Positions 3,940 to 5,351 of a stretch of 5,351 bases of DNA are shown one piece after another. Location of the stretch: NCBI GenBank assembly GCA_003157575.1, contig PMKA01000233.1, positions 1-5,351 of the forward strand, in the 5' to 3' direction. The first letter of the stretch is position 1. Each line of letters starts with the position of its first letter. Below the pieces are notes generated by a model. The model searched no databases, was not told the origin of the DNA, and saw only the letters and a list, made by a program, of their open reading frames with translations. Source of the DNA: Opitutia bacterium. Its GTDB lineage: Bacteria; Verrucomicrobiota; Verrucomicrobiia; Opitutales; Opitutaceae. Position numbers and translations under genes: made by a program.

Positions 3940-5351
3940 TCAGAAATGCAGGAGCGAGAATTCGCCAATCCTCACCGTGTCCTTCGGTGTCCTTCGATAC
4001 GCAGCAAGTGCTCTTAGAAGCGGATTTCTGGCTAGAGAGTCCGTCTTTATGATCAGGATGTTCACGCCGAAATCGGCAAAGAGCGCTGCCGCGCGAGCGC
4101 TTGAATCGTCCGTGGCTAGGAGGTTGCCGTCTGCCATCGAGAACAGTGCCATGCGTCGGGCGAAATCCGCCGGAGTAAGAACCGTGCGAAGCATCGACGG
4201 GAATGTATGCCCGGCCATCACCAGGTCCGTTCCTGGAGCGGCAAGGGGCACCCAGGCCGCAATGCGGTTCTCAGCAAGAACCACCGGATCTGGTGCAAGC
4301 CGGTGGGCCGCCTTCATCAACTCGACGGTTAGAAAATAGTCCGGCGTTATCGTTGGACCCGGCATAGCCAAACGCACGTCGTTCTTTTCGCGGAATACCC
4401 ATGAGTTTGTCGACAGGAAGACTGCAAGGGCGCCTAGTGCGATAACCTGGGTCACAAATGGCTTCCGCAACGGTATAGCTGACAGGAGCCCCGCAAAGAC
4501 AATCGCGAGCAACAACGGCATCGGGGAGGCCCAAGCCAGCCTCCATGTTGCATTTCCGGCTGAGATGGAGGCAATGGCCGGGGCCAAATACGGATTGAAG
4601 ATGATAAGCAGGTTGGCCGCGATTAGGAGAAACAAAACACGGTGATTTCCGGATGGCCTAAGGGAAAGTGCCCCAATTCCGCAGACTCCCAGTACCAAAA
4701 CAGCGTGAAGACCAGAACCAAGGGAGACTTCGATCCCGGCGACCGTGCCGATTTCAGCATAGGGGACGATCGACTTGGCGCAGAACTTCAACAACAAGCC
4801 CGCCATCAGCAGATATGCCAATGTGCCCAGCAGCCAAACGGCATTTTGTAGTGTCCGACGATCGAACGTCACAATTCCGGAGAACACGGCAATCATCCCC
4901 GCAATTGGCGCGATGATCAATCCGGAAGAAGACACCCCAACGCAGGCGATTGCAGATCCGAAGAATATTAAGCGTTGTGAAATCTTCGGAACTCGCATGC
5001 CGACAATACCGGCCAGGGTCAGCGCGGGAATGGTGATGGCGATCAAGAGGCCTTTGCCCTGAAAGAGGCGGACAAAAAGCCGATTGCCATAGGCGAGGTG
5101 CGTCTCGCCCCAGGCAAAGCTGATCACCAGGAAAAGGCCAACGGCCAGAATGGAACTGCGGACCGGAAGGAACCAACGGGAGAAAAGGAAGGCCATCAGG
5201 ACACACAGCACCGCCGAGGCTGCTGGGAAAAAGACGTAATAGGTGCGAAACAGCCCGCTGGTGGTGACGTCATCGACCCATGCGGTCAGGAGCTCGTAAG
5301 AAGACAGAAGATACGGCCCAAACCGGAACCGCCCAATGTTGCCGCCGAGCG
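3940..5351 (-). CDS. Polytopic membrane protein, DUF6077-like, possible role in glycan assembly (5' end outside window)
   Basis: The frame is open from the window end to TGA at 3942-3940, so 469 C-terminal residues are visible and the start lies beyond 5351. A GTG at 5211 is internal: the 46 residues before it are in frame and protein-like (LGGNIGRFRFGPYLLSSYE). About nine or ten hydrophobic segments span visible residues 37-317, among them TYYVFFPAASAVLCVLMAFLF, GLLIAITIPALTLAGIVG, VLFLLIAANLLIIF and LLLAIVFAGLLSAI. The rest, about 150 residues, is a soluble C-terminal domain ending RIGEFSLLHF. Conserved-looking blocks are RLFQGKG (94-100) in a loop and NATWRLAWASPMP (266-278). These remind me of DUF6077 proteins and of GT-C-type glycosyltransferases or polymerases, but no catalytic motif is clear. 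It lies 150 bp before the SDR on the same strand. Its GC content is lower than that of the sugar genes. The gene is real; its function is open. Confidence 0.85.
   Translation of the reverse strand, partial: LGGNIGRFRFGPYLLSSYELLTAWVDDVTTSGLFRTYYVFFPAASAVLCVLMAFLFSRWFLPVRSSILAVGLFLVISFAWGETHLAYGNRLFVRLFQGKGLLIAITIPALTLAGIVGMRVPKISQRLIFFGSAIACVGVSSSGLIIAPIAGMIAVFSGIVTFDRRTLQNAVWLLGTLAYLLMAGLLLKFCAKSIVPYAEIGTVAGIEVSLGSGLHAVLVLGVCGIGALSLRPSGNHRVLFLLIAANLLIIFNPYLAPAIASISAGNATWRLAWASPMPLLLAIVFAGLLSAIPLRKPFVTQVIALGALAVFLSTNSWVFREKNDVRLAMPGPTITPDYFLTVELMKAAHRLAPDPVVLAENRIAAWVPLAAPGTDLVMAGHTFPSMLRTVLTPADFARRMALFSMADGNLLATDDSSARAAALFADFGVNILIIKTDSLARNPLLRALAAYRRTPKDTVRIGEFSLLHF

Noticed and set aside
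5209..5211. GTG at 5211 as the start of the membrane protein
   Set aside because: The frame is open and protein-like for 46 more codons to the window edge, so the gene is 5'-truncated by the window rather than starting here.

Overview
The window is a stretch of a bacterial surface-sugar (polysaccharide or LPS type) biosynthesis locus. All five genes I can support lie on the minus strand, so transcription runs from high to low coordinates. In that order they are: the 3' part of a polytopic membrane protein (3940 to beyond 5351), a short-chain dehydrogenase/reductase (2980-3789), a DegT/DnrJ/EryC1/StrS sugar aminotransferase (1624-2727), a Gfo/Idh/MocA NAD(P)-dependent sugar oxidoreductase (453-1481) and the 5' part of a GHMP sugar kinase of the heptose-7-phosphate-kinase type (1-352, running off the window). 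Long open frames on the plus strand are shadows of these GC-rich genes.

The organism is a GC-rich Gram-negative-type bacterium. The sugar genes are visibly richer in GC than the membrane-protein gene (hand counts of single 60-base lines: 42/60 at 2341 and 36/60 at 841, against 30/60 at 4921 and 33/60 at 4801). The start codons lack Shine-Dalgarno sequences, TTTCAC-type tracts sit before genes, and a 'GCCGCGAGCGTGAGCGAG' hairpin is present. From memory these suggest Verrucomicrobiota, perhaps Opitutales; I could not verify this.

The enzymes form a plausible pathway for a modified sugar. The kinase phosphorylates a sugar (heptose type), the oxidoreductase and/or SDR make or reduce a keto group, the aminotransferase installs an amino group, and the membrane protein may act in transfer or assembly of the glycan. 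Substrates cannot be read from the sequence.

The most unusual content is between the genes. Gaps of 100-252 bp separate all of them, which is wide for a sugar operon, and each gap holds repeats or hairpins. Three of the four visible start codons (kinase, aminotransferase, SDR) are preceded within 0-6 bases by pyrimidine-rich short tandem repeats on the coding strand, with unit length 6 for two genes and 8 for the third. The fourth gene (oxidoreductase) has instead an 18-bp perfect palindrome and a 56-nt REP-like hairpin upstream. Two further related hairpins lie between the SDR and the aminotransferase. I found no RNA gene, CRISPR array, insertion sequence or complete mobile element.
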